A stretch of DNA of 64,000 bases from Pseudopyrenochaeta lycopersici (Eukaryota > Ascomycota > Dothideomycetes > Pleosporales > Pseudopyrenochaetaceae): contig NHZP01000012.1 of assembly GCA_003313425.1 (NCBI GenBank), positions 620,001-684,000 of the forward strand, in the 5' to 3' direction. Under the pieces are notes generated by a model, which saw nothing but the letters and a program-made list of their open reading frames with translations, was not told the DNA's origin and did no database searches. Position numbers and translations under genes: made by a program. The stretch's first letter is position 1. Each line of letters begins with the position of its first letter. Shown piece after piece: positions 1 to 10,735 of this stretch.

Positions 1-196
1 GTAGATTTGCCCGTATCATCCATGCTGGGTATCTCGCGCTCACAGCGTCTGTACTAAAATCGCATCATCTGGCCGTCTCCATACCCTGCACCCTCAGCTC
101 CAAACACCGTTATATCACTCTGTAGGTAGATGTTTGGGCCAGCAACCAAAGTGCTCGGACGCCCTGTATACGTCACTCCTAGCTATGAACCCGCCC

Positions 197-700
197 TCAT
201 GATCCCCTGTACGTGGTATAACCAAATGGGCCCAGCAGCACCGGTACATGGTAATGCTCGCCCTTGGCCTCCTGCCTGACCACAAACTTGACCTCGACCT
301 CTGGAAAGAAGGTCTTGACATTTCTCTCCCCAAAGTAGTTCTCCGTATCAAACGTCAAGCTATACTTTTGGTCCCCTGGCTGCTTGAACACCTCCTCAAG
401 CGATGACGCGGAAAATGGCGTACTCGACGTCCAGCTTGTGACGCGTCCATCGCCGTTGGTTGTACCGCTGAACTTGGTTGCGCTGGATGAGTCGGAGCTC
501 CCGAGTGCGCTGTGCAACGTGAGGGTTACGGGAATTGAGGCAGCGGGCCGGCCGAGTGTGGTGTCGAGGACGTGGCACGTAATCGGGGGTTTCTTCTCGG
601 TCGCCATGGTCTTGTTGGTAGTACTCGTAGTCGAAGTCGTTGAAGTGTTGAATTGGTAAGAGAGAGCTTCAATGCGCTGCGTCGCTTTGGAAGGTGGCAT
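197..700 (-). CDS. 5-hydroxyisourate hydrolase (transthyretin-like), putative dual-start
   Basis: Single-exon 167-aa protein of the transthyretin-like/HIU hydrolase family, which hydrolyses 5-hydroxyisourate formed by urate oxidase in purine breakdown. Seen: the N-terminal family motif CHVLDTTLGRPA with the active-site His, and the diagnostic C-terminal tetrapeptide YRGS, which is the enzyme signature that true transthyretins lack. Two in-frame ATGs exist. The first (position 700) has weak context (CGC before ATG, C after). The second (Met32, position 607) has ideal context (ACCATGG) and begins right before the conserved domain. Residues 9-17 of the long form (RIEALSYQF) match a PTS2 peroxisomal signal, R-I-x5-Q-F. 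A Ser/Thr-rich linker (residues 20-29) separates signal and domain. I infer a peroxisomal long form and a cytosolic short form. The domain call is firm; targeting is inference. Confidence 0.93.
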   Translation of the reverse strand: MPPSKATQRIEALSYQFNTSTTSTTSTTNKTMATEKKPPITCHVLDTTLGRPAASIPVTLTLHSALGSSDSSSATKFSGTTNGDGRVTSWTSSTPFSASSLEEVFKQPGDQKYSLTFDTENYFGERNVKTFFPEVEVKFVVRQEAKGEHYHVPVLLGPFGYTTYRGS

Positions 701-1705
701 GCGAATAGCTATGAACTACAGATCGAGCTCGATCCTGACAATCCGAACGCAGATCGTGTGTATGCAAACTCCCAGCCTTTGCGACCGAACAATTGAGAGG
801 ATATATATTCAAACTAAACACCTCAGCAGAATTGAGGAATAACAAAACTGCCTATCAGAAATCGAGAAGGGAAGAGAAAAAAAGTAAATCCACTGCTCCA
901 TCTACCCCTCTATCAGACCTCCGTCCCAACGACACACCCAAAAACCATCGGAAGCCCCCGATAGCCCCTCCTCGTCCCCGCCGATCACCGCCCGCCCAGT
1001 GCTTTCAACGGTCCTCTCACCATCGTTCCGTCAATGCGTCCAAGCTCCACTCCACAACCTCAGTGCATTGTCCACTCCCATCCCAGCACATAAGTACAGT
1101 TGTTTATAGCAGAAAACGGGCATTGCACAAAACAGAGCATACTTGTTTGGCACAGGTGGGGACCTTGTGTACAGGTGTGACAGATCGGAAGGGGCATGAC
1201 ATGAAACAGAGAATGGCCATCGCTTGCTTGGTATGGCGGGTTGAAGTTTCACCATATACAGAGAATCCGTGCTTTTCGAGTAGTCGTGGATAATCATGTC
1301 AAAAATAGTCTCTAGTCGCCTGGGAGACGCTGCTACAACGGGGAATGCATGCATCAATTCACTGTACAAATTATGAAAGGGCATGTCATTGAGATACTTG
1401 GTTGGTATCAATGGATTTCATTCCGTTTCGCTCAAGTACATACATGGGAAGTGTAACCGTGCTGTCATAGCACATATCAAGTTAAGATCATACGCGATCC
1501 TTGGATATCAATAATAATGCATCTAAGATGCCCGAGCCTAGTTCCTTGTGTACAAGGTCCCAATAGAATCGAAATAAGTAAATAGAAATATTGCCGCTGT
1601 GGCTGTATCTTCCCCAACATGACAACAGATGCTCGACCAGTCCGCTGGGTCTGGGGGCATGCGGCCAGAACGCCTTAGAAAATCCCATTCCCTTAAAAAG
1701 TACGA
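701..1705. other. Intergenic, HIU hydrolase promoter plus downstream region of the Opy2-like gene
   Basis: About 1 kb between two minus-strand genes. Near 802-808 it carries a TATA-like run (see separate entry) suited to the HIU hydrolase gene. Open frames here start at non-ATG codons or lack any recognisable protein, so I call no gene. Confidence 0.6.
802..808 (-). promoter_or_regulatory. TATA-like box for HIU hydrolase
   Basis: TATATAT run about 100 bp upstream of the first ATG at 700 on the minus strand, a usual fungal spacing. Assigned by position and sequence only. Confidence 0.4.
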
Positions 1706-3211
1706 TCATAGTTCGCTCCGGTTGCTGTCTGCGAAGGGACTCTGATCTCTCCTGTTCGAGACAGTGCTCCCTCGTTTCGAGGCCGAGGATTCCTCGACGA
1801 TGGGGGTCATCGGTGTCCTGAGGCCTAGTGAAGTATCGTACGATGTTATGCGCTGCGACATGGCCGGCCGCGCAGGCTCAAGCGTGGCGTTATCGCCGAA
1901 GGGGCTTTGGATCGGGGTTGGTGTTTCTTGAATCTCGGTGAAGCCAGAGCTGCGGTCACTGAGTGAGTTGCGTAGCAGGCTTTGCTGGGCACGTGCATGA
2001 TCCTCCTCGTCAGAATCAGAATCTGAGTCGTCCTCTGTTGCTCTGCGAGCACGAGCATGTGCAACGCCGTCGTCTGACGAAGTTACCGAGTAATCTGTAA
2101 GAGGCCTTGCGGAGGGAACGAGGATGTCAGGCGTATTGACCAAGGTCCTATCGGCACTGGTAGCCGAGCCAGCCGCACTCTTAGGTGGAGTCACTTCGAA
2201 GCTCTTCTTCTTGGTGATGTTTAGGGCGCGAACAGGACCAAGCTGGGCAGTGGAGCGGACAGAGTTTGCGGGGCTGACCCCTGGCATGGCAATCCGAATG
2301 GGCTTCACGGAATGCTTGGGATCAATCTGAGGAACTGGCGGGGTTTCCAGACTTGGTGTGTCGGCCGGGCTGCCGGAGCCGGTCGATTTGACGCTGACGA
2401 CGGCTGCCTTGCCACGCACAATGGTCTGAGCCGGGAGAGGGGAAACGATGGCGTTCTGGCGGTACATGGTCGAGGCAACGCTACCTCGCTGGGCCAGGCT
2501 GGGTGCGATGCTGGTGCGGCCGGCGGTGCTGGTGGAGGCCATCGAGTCTCGGAAGTCGGGAACGAAGAAGTGCTGTTCGGAAGCAGAGTACGGACTGCTC
2601 ATAGCAGACGAGGGCGACATGGCGGGAATCGGAGGAACAGGTGGGACGAGCAGGTCGGGGGATCCGGGACCTGAGCGGTTCGTAACACCGGGAATGTAGG
2701 CGATCTGGATGATGTTGGAGGCGCGGGTAAGAACCGACGAAGCCATCGAGGCCACGGTGTGTGTAGACGCTCGTGCACTCCGCCGTGATTCGAAGTCATT
2801 GTCAATCTTCTCCTGCTGTGACATGTCGACCTCCTGCCAGTCTGCGACGGTGATGGGCCGCCTCTTGCCCTTGAGACAGTACTTCCATACTATGAATGTG
2901 AGAATGGCGATGGCGGCAACGCCTCCTATCACACCTCCGGCTATGGCACCGACATTTGGCCTATTCGGCTCTGAGCGCTCTGCGGTAAGGTCGACTCCGC
3001 ATTTTACCGAGGCGCAGACGTCGCAGGATGCCGTTACCTGGACGCAGACCTCGCCTGAGGGACAGACAAGACCCTCACAGGAGAGCGAACGCTCCTCGCA
3101 AACGACGCAGCGTTTCTGCAACCGGAAGACATTCTCAATGTCTGGACACGTCAGTCTACTGCTACAGCTGGGTCATTTCACGCTCGTACCTCTGAGAGCG
3201 CGGGCCGACAT
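1706..3211 (-). CDS. Opy2-like single-pass membrane anchor protein
   Basis: Two-exon model: exon 1 3211-3182 (ATG at 3211), intron 3181-3116 (66 nt, GTGAAA donor, CTGAC branch site, TTGCAG acceptor), exon 2 3115-1706; 479 aa. The open frame starts at a TTG inside the intron, so the short first exon is needed to supply an ATG and restores frame exactly. Seen: a Cys-rich N-terminus (CVVC, SCEGLVC, CVQ, CDVC, KCG), a Gly/Ala/Ile-rich transmembrane segment at about residues 65-87 followed by a KGKRR basic stop-transfer, and a long Ser/Pro-rich cytoplasmic tail with a DDSDSDSDEED acidic patch. This matches fungal Opy2, the plasma-membrane anchor that recruits the Ste50 adaptor in the HOG osmostress and cell-wall MAPK pathways. 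The Cys-rich domain plus topology is good evidence; the tail is poorly conserved in the family. Confidence 0.8.
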
Positions 3212-6200
3212 GGTGATGGGACGGTATGGTCGTGGGGATTCAGATAATGGGCAGTGGCGGGCTACTTGGGCCAGCTGTCAGCCACGGCACGCCCGGCGAC
3301 GTGCGACGCTGCTCGACTGGACGTCTTCTGCGGCGGAAAGAGGCGTGTGCAACGGTTCCTGCACCTGGCGATCGAGGACAAGGAAAGTGCGATCGAAGGC
3401 AGTCGGGCACTAAAGGAGGACAAACGGGGAAGCGGCGACGGCCAGGGAGGGCCTCAAGAGGCAGGAAGACGGCGCAAAAGGCAGGAGATAACGAGTGACA
3501 AGGGCAATGGCGACCGGTGGGACAACGAGCGAGGAGTGAGGATGTCCAGGTGGTGAAGAGGCCTCAGGGAGCAGCAGGAGCAGCAGCAGGGTAAGATGAG
3601 GGTGCTGCGGGCTGGCTGTTGGGGTGGGTGGGTCCGGCCTGGTTCGTACGGCAAGCCGCGCGTGTTTCGTCTCTCCCGCTCTGGCCAGCCACTGCGATGT
3701 GCACAAGCGGAGCGAGGATCAAAAAAATAGAACACAGGAAACGTCCCAACGCTCTTCGTCGTTGCTCCGTGCTAATGGGTGCTGCCGTTAACCTTCACTG
3801 CGGATCTGCGGCGGCTGGCGAGGGGAGCGCCCATATGTACTTGCACCCTTTTGCTGCAGCTGCCAAGTGGCCAACCACCGTTCCTGGCCCCCGTGGCGTC
3901 CAACGGCGCAGAACCCTAATCTATTTATTGCCGCCCCAGCAGAGACGCCTGCCTTCGCATATACTCATCTCGGTGTTTTGTACTCCCTCATCTGCCAGAT
4001 TGCCTTCGTCCACTTTGTCAATCTCCTCCTCAACCTGTTGCACACATTCGCACTCCATCTGCCGCCAACGCTGACCGGAACCGTGAGTCGACTGCACCTT
4101 GCGCCCTGGCGCGCTGCAGGATGCCGCCTATACACAACTGATTGGCTGCGTCTCCCTGGCTAAATGCTCACCACGCGTCGAGATTGATTCTCCGCAGCTG
4201 GCCAATATATCGATATCGCGCCTTATCCAACAACCACGTGCGACGTCCTTCACGCATTCCATGCTTCTGTGCTTCCGACGAACTGCACCTGCTGACTTTG
4301 TGCAACCTTGACAGCGGGAATAACCTGCCCTTTGCCCAGTCACGGCAACACCTGCGCCTCGACGCAAGCCACTGTCAAGACTGAAGATTTCTCGACGTGA
4401 ATTGTGTCCCAGCAGAGAAACATCTCCGTCTCTTTCTTTGTTGTCTCCACTCTTTCTGACCCACCCTCTTGCTGCCTCAGCAGCTGTCAAGCTCTGCCCC
4501 AGGAACGCGCGCTGCCTGATTCGTCAGCCTTCAAATTCATGCGAAACAAAGCGAACCAAAGTCCGAAGTTTCGCCAACCACACTTCCCTTCCTGTGGGGT
4601 TACCCGTAATTTCCATGCAAATTTCCACTTTCGACCACTCAGAAACCGCCATTGCGAATTTCTGTGCCCTGATGTGTTCCCTAGAGAGAGTCCCTAGAGA
4701 GGGTCTCCCTTGCATTCGGAGACTTTCTGCCGTAGCGGATCATAGGAGGTCTCGATCCTGCTGGACTCGATGATCACAGCTCTCAACATCTGCATGCACA
4801 TGTCCTTGCGACATTTGACCACTGCTCCACTTTTCTACGTTTACCTCATCAAACAGAAGGCTGCAGAACCCGCGTGCTTGCAGATCATTGTCAACTCGTT
4901 GCGTTCCTAGGCCTATAGTTCCAATGTCTACTGCATGACAACGCTTAATTCAACCAACTAACAATGGTCAACTATGTTACATGACGCGAATGCATACACC
5001 ATGCAGGTACCAACCAAACGCCGTTGAAGCATTTCCTTGCATGCCCCAACGTGGCAAAACGCCCAAAATCAGGCTTTCTGCTATGCAATGGCAACGTAAC
5101 CGCATAATCGATCATCTGCCAGCGATTGTCGATCAGCCGTTGATGATAACAAATGCCGATCCGGCAGTCGTGCAACGGGCCTAAACCCGCTGATCATTTC
5201 GAAATTTTTGTCGGCTATCGTTCAGGATCCATACACCCAGATCGCTCAAGGGACTGGCTTCGGCATCGTAGCAAGGCCGTTTCCTCGCCCAACCTTCCCT
5301 AACAAGTGTTAAAACGACAACCCTTACTCCATATCACCGACCGTTAATGCCCCAGCGCATATCATGCGATCGATCATGTGCGCCCAACTAACATTGGAAG
5401 CCTTCGACGGTGCTTATTCTGTCCGATAATATATTGTCCTTGATACCCAGCAGTCGGTGCTACGGGCTTGTCGGCACACTCCCGTCCCATATGTAGCCTG
5501 GCATGCGCAGATTGATGTGACACCATGATGTCACGACAGAGAACAACTTTGGGTGGACTACTCAACTACATACATTGCCGGGCGCGCTCTGGGCGAACAC
5601 ATTCGCAGCATTGCCTGTCCGTGTCCTTGATTGACTCATGAAGTGTCTTAGATATTCAGTCGTCCTTGTAACACCTGGCCTGTCGACAGAGTATCACAAA
5701 CGCTATTGGGAGGTATTCAGTCCCATTTGATATCTGCAACCCTCCTTCGGTTGTTGGCCTTCATTGCTTCACTACATTGAAAACGTCTACGGTACCGAAT
5801 TGATGTTGGGCTCTGAATTTTGAATAGTTCTATCAGTATCATTATCTACCCATCTACCCATATCCCCCTTGCTTTCACAGGCTTTCTAGGCTTTTTCCCC
5901 TCCCACTTCTCTGCTACGGTCTCTACAGCGTCCTGATCGCCCCTCCCTCCATTGCAACACACCACTCTCTTACCCAGTATCGTCGCCCCTAACCCCCTCC
6001 CCCCCTTCCCCTGGCTCCCGCTTCTCTGGCTCCCTAGCCTCGATAGCCATACGCGTCACTTGTTTGCCCTCGTTACCACACCCAGTTGCGCAAGTGATTG
6101 GCGTGCTATAATACTTCATGCCTTTACAACAGACTCCATATGTCTTGTTGAGAGACGTGGGCGAACTTATAACGGTAATAGTTTCCGTAGAAGTGATGTG

Positions 6201-7191
6201 AGTTCATGAAACGCATTTAGGAATGTTGTTGTCATATCTACCTGCACGTTTTCTACGCAAAGGGGAATTGATCTTCGTTAAATCTCCCTCTGCGCTGTTC
6301 TCAATCTTTCTCGGCAACTGTGTACACACTTGTTTTGTATGAGCTGTGCTTGTCTAGTGTGTAGTACAATTTCAGACTCCGTCTCTTTTGCACGGGGCTG
6401 TGTAAGAAGTCGAATAGTTGCACATGGTGTATGAGCGCGACGTCGCCTAGTGGAAAGAAAAGTTAGGTGAGCACTGGGAAGGTATGGGGAGAAGCAAAGT
6501 GTGGGCATGCAGGGTGGTATCCACGGATGCTTCAAGATAAAAGTCGGCGTGAACTCAGAACTCCGACGTAAAGAATGAAAATTCATGGTAGTGCGAATAC
6601 GGATTTTCATGCTAGATTTAGGAATGGTGAAGAATTTATACAGATAATGCTGAAAATCTCCTAATGGTAAGCTTGTGAACTGATGCATACGAAGGTGTGA
6701 AGGAAGTATGCAAAGTTTTTCCAAGTGGACATGTTATTGACGATATCCAAGTGAGGGGAGATCATTTAAGCGTCCAATTCTACCAAACTTCTCCTTCCAA
6801 AGTATGGGCATCACTTTTGGCGTCGCTGCGTATTTTGAAGAGAGATGTGAGGAAGAGCGAAAGCTTGGGACGCTCAAACCATCCGTGGGGGAATATCTCG
6901 TTACCGTGAATATGGCTATACTTTTACATGTATTTTACGCCTGAAAAGGGTCAACAAAATTGTGCTCACCACCAACTTTCATTTTACCTTGGTTCATCTG
7001 GGTTTCCTAACCACAGATAGTGGAGGGAGTTTAGCTTCATTGTACGATTTTTGGTGAAGACAGTAATTATATAAGAATACAAACAGCTATTTCCATATAT
7101 CCCTCCATTAGTATTTACTTCTGGTTTGATTCAAGCTGTTTCTCACATATCCAAAGCTTCGTCAACCCGATATTCGAATTCACCACCCATT
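3212..7191. other. About 4 kb intergenic region without a recognisable gene
   Basis: Divergent gap between the Opy2-like gene and the RING gene. It contains pyrimidine-rich stretches (for example 5880-6060) of the kind seen in fungal promoters and leaders. All open frames are short, overlap one another and give no recognisable domain, even allowing for splicing. Unusually long for this kind of genome; a non-coding transcript or a lineage-specific small gene cannot be excluded. Confidence 0.5.
7068..7075 (+). promoter_or_regulatory. TATA box of the 7.2-kb RING gene
   Basis: TATATAAG about 117 bp upstream of the ATG at 7192 in an AT-rich stretch. Confidence 0.45.
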
Positions 7192-8130
7192 ATGGCCCTT
7201 CACCGTCACTTCCAAACTCCCGCAGCAACACGCTCTGACTTCCTCTGCGATGACCTTCTCTTCCTACCCTACCACAAGGTAGAAGACCCGCAATGTCCCA
7301 TCTGCCTTGAAGCCTACACCAACGATGATTATCCAGTCCAAGTTCAAAACGTATCGGGCTGTCGTCACATTTGTGGTCGCTTCTGCCTTGGGCAATGGTT
7401 TCGGTCATCGAATACCTGCCCGATTTGCCGGGCAAAGTTATTCAATTTTCCAACCAAAAAGGCGTCACCTTTCCAGCAGACAATGGATTGGTTGGTACGT
7501 TTATTGCGTTTCCCCGTGACTGCTCGTCCAATAGGTTTGCGTTCTCTGGGCGTGCGACGTTCACTGTCCCACACCCCATACTCCGACTTCGACACTATCG
7601 ACGAATTATTGGCGGAAGAGGAATCAAGAGAACAACGACGATCTCGTCGCAATCGTCAGGCAGACTCCGAAACTTCGAACGTCCAACACCGAAGACAAGT
7701 CCGCAACTCCAGCCGTCATCGCATCGCTAACAATTTTTTCCTCGAACAGCAAGGCGGCGGAAGCCAGATGTTGCATAATACGATGCAGAATATGAGGCAG
7801 AATATGAACCGAGGAGTTCTTCAGCTTGATATGCGGCTTAGACTGGTCGAACACACAGCCGCTTGGATCCAATCGTTGAATGGGCGGATGGCTCAGATCA
7901 GGATGAGGCAAGCAAATACGAGGGCACAACTTGCAGCATTGGGTCGCCAAATCGATCATTTGCGGGGTGTGGCAAGTACGGGCGATGATGGAGTGTCAGG
8001 GAGTAGCGACGACGAGGGAGAGGAGGATTGGGATGGAAGTACACTTGGGAGTAGCGTCGCGGATCTCGACGAGCTTCGGGAGGATGATGCTGATACACTT
8101 GTTGATGATGAGGAATATGGGCTGAGCTGA
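7192..8130 (+). CDS. RING-type zinc finger protein (putative E3 ubiquitin ligase)
   Basis: Single-exon 312-aa protein. The frame is open further upstream but only from a TTG codon; the first ATG (7192, A at -3) lies just before the domain and is preferred. Seen: CPIC at residues 35-38, C57-x-H59, C65, and CPIC at 76-79, giving a RING finger. The position expected for the fifth zinc ligand (residue 62) is Gly, with a Cys displaced to 61. This C-x-H-x2-G-x2-C pattern is common in fungal RING-like proteins. C-terminal half: Arg/Gln-rich helical segment with heptad-like spacing (about 200-265), then a very acidic Asp/Glu/Ser tail. Probable ubiquitin ligase of unknown substrate. The second RING gene at 22.9-24.2 kb has the same ligand spacing and is probably a diverged paralogue. 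Confidence 0.8.
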   Translation: MALHRHFQTPAATRSDFLCDDLLFLPYHKVEDPQCPICLEAYTNDDYPVQVQNVSGCRHICGRFCLGQWFRSSNTCPICRAKLFNFPTKKASPFQQTMDWLVRLLRFPVTARPIGLRSLGVRRSLSHTPYSDFDTIDELLAEEESREQRRSRRNRQADSETSNVQHRRQVRNSSRHRIANNFFLEQQGGGSQMLHNTMQNMRQNMNRGVLQLDMRLRLVEHTAAWIQSLNGRMAQIRMRQANTRAQLAALGRQIDHLRGVASTGDDGVSGSSDDEGEEDWDGSTLGSSVADLDELREDDADTLVDDEEYGLS

Positions 8131-10375
8131 ACCTGCATAATTTTCAAACTGGTCGCGCCAGTGTTACTGCGATAAGTGATGGTTATGTGGATGAGGGTCG
8201 GCCATTACCTGAAAATGTGAGTATATTGGCTGAGATTGCTACCAGTGGAGCAAGGTAGCTTGTTGGCGAAGGGGAGCGGGTGTCCAGCGAGTTCGAGGGC
8301 CATCAAGGAGCGATGTGGTAGGTGTTTGTTAAGTGCAGATGACAGAATGCATCAAGCTTCAGCAAAAAACATTGCGCTATTGCGAGCCTGTTTTAGCATA
8401 CATGAAACTCCCCAATCGTAAAGAAGGCGCACTTGTTCGATGCCCTGACCTCAGTTTTCTCACTTCAAGAGTATAAGGCGCCCTACCCATTCAGTGTCCT
8501 CCTTTGCCTGTATCTTTGTTCGTACTTTGGCCAACCAATTCGATAATGACAGTGTTTGTATTGTCTCTTGAATCGATATGTGCAAGTACTATAGCGCCTA
8601 AAGCCATAGTCGAGCAACGATTGCTGCATATCACGCGTCTTAGTATGGATGACTTTGGCTTAGGTGATGTTATTGATTGCCATTATAATTGCACGATCTT
8701 GTTGATTGATATCGTATTGCAATTGTTCTCATCGTCCGGGTTGGTCTGTCTGATGCATCTTCTATTTTAAATTAGCAGCTACGAACGGATAAAATTGTAC
8801 TGTACTGATTCCTTTAGTATAGCAGAACGTTGAACACGAACTAGGACTAATAGTGCGATTTTCAACTCAGTCGAGTCCACAGGATGGCCGGAGAGGCTGA
8901 GCGTTGACGTGAAGACCAAAATCCTTGGCCGAATTGGTTAGCATCAAGTGAATGTTGGTACAACGATTGTTGGTACCACGATGAGCACCAAGTGCACGTA
9001 AGTTTATCCAGGGTGCAGGATTGCACTTCGATACCGGATCCCTCGGGCAAAAGCACTAGCCCCATTCTGACTTTTGTCGAGGCGGAGTATATCCGGTAAG
9101 ACCAGATGATCGACGGGCCATTTTACTACTGAAGCAATCGCCCTTGCATCTCTCATTGGCCGCCCTACAATTGTGCCTCGCCGGACTCATGCTTAGGAGG
9201 CCGGTAAGGCTTATCCCAGATTTTTCAACTTCAGAAAAGTAAGTTTCGTTCAACATGGTGATGTTTAAAGCGGAGATTCTCGAATCTCGGCTGCGTACAC
9301 GTGGGGATCGTCAAAGGTTGCCACTCAATTTGGGAACCGCTCGCCTCACATTTCTGCAGCCATTCAATGCAAAACATCTGCCGATACTGTCTCTACTAGG
9401 ATATCCCTCTCCGTGTAGCGTAGAACGGGGTACTGCAAAATGAAAATTGTTTGTATGTGGCTCGAAATGGATAGCGCTGCCACGAAGAAACCAGCTCTTG
9501 TGAGGGACTAGGCATGCTAGACGAAGTACGAAGTAGGTTTCCCATAATGCTAAAGCCGTCCTAAGTGCTTCAACTATTGGGGGTGGGTTGTGTGTAGTAT
9601 GAGTGGTTGGAGAGGGACACGTTATATTAATCATCACTCTGCGAGTGTGTCTCGTGAGGACCTCGTGAAGCCACCGAACGTATTGCGCTGATCTCTATAC
9701 CAAACTTGGGTGTTCTTTGTTCTTCGTTTTCCGGTTAAGCTGGACATATTAGTTCGACCAGTCGTTCAGTGAGGCGTGTCCAGCACGCGTGGGGTACAAT
9801 ACGAGGAAAAGGAACATCCTTTCACTCATATCGCTAATTGCCTGCTCAACGGTCACCGTGGCCGAAAAAGGTGATATCTGCAGATCGTCATGGTCGCTTA
9901 TACTGTCCTCATTGACGGGGTGTTTGAAATAATGTGAGGCATCCAAGGGCAAAATCTTCTATGCTTAGCGTCCGTGAATAAAGGGCAACAAATAATGCTG
10001 GACCCGCGTGGTCGGAAGTTTACTACACATTCAGGCGACGAGGTAGTACAAGGTTTTGTAAAATAAACGGATGGCTACCAACGCGTTTTGGACACTTTTC
10101 GGCCTTCTCACATTAGCCCGGCTGACCTCTGCAACGTTCCTTCGCTTTTGAGAGAGAACGCGAGAGTCGGGGCCTGAAACTTCCTGGGCAGCGACCAGCA
10201 CATCAGGTGCATGAAGTCACGCAGACAGCCATAATTTGCAAAGGCCTCTCACTCGAAAGAGTATGTGTGAAATAAACCTCATGTCTAAACAAAAGGTGGC
10301 CCAGAAGCCGAACGCACCAGTGATCTGTTGGTTTGATGCCCGGCTGACGATTCTGCTTTGTAGAGCGCTGTTGTT
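8131..10375. other. Gene-poor intergenic region
   Basis: No recognisable gene on either strand. Contains a 15-bp imperfect direct duplication near 8953-8982 (GTTGGTACAACGATT followed by GTTGGTACCACGATG). A short minus-strand open frame at 9749-9952 starts from TTG and has no recognised homology. Confidence 0.5.
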
Positions 10376-10735
10376 CTAGTGGTGGTATTCCAAGGAGTCC
10401 CTTGTTTTGGTCCGGCCGGGTCCTCCGGTGGCTTCATACGCACAGTATGCAGGTTGTGCTGGTGTCGAGCTGTCGGAGTATGGCAAGCCGTAAGCGGCTA
10501 CATACCGGTCGCCCCACACAAACACCGTGATTAGTGACGTAGGAGGAACCTTTTGCCAATTCGCGTATCGCTTGGTCGTAGGAAGGCCTTTAGGGATCGG
10601 CATATCCTCCAGCAAATGATGGATAAGCGGAGACCAAGACCCTGAAGTGACTTCCTTGTACTCTAGGGTACTGACCGAGCGCCGTCTTATCTCGATACCC
10701 GCAATAGAGTCATTCGGCTTGCGCCATGTTCCGAT
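10376..10735 (-). pseudogene. Possible gene relic (open frame without start, unrecognised)
   Basis: A minus-strand open frame of about 120 codons, bounded upstream by a TGA at 10738-10736 and ending in TAG at 10378-10376. It has protein-like composition (WRKPND, SGSWSPLIHHLLEDMP, TVFVWGDRYVAAYGLPYSD). Its first ATG is internal, with only about 76 codons after it. I do not recognise the family and found no upstream exon that joins with good splice sites. It may be the last exon of a decayed gene, a real exon whose partner I missed, or a chance frame. Confidence 0.25.

Noticed and set aside
793..1293. 166-codon plus-strand frame
   Set aside because: Opens at TTG, composition not protein-like, no domain, overlaps other frames.
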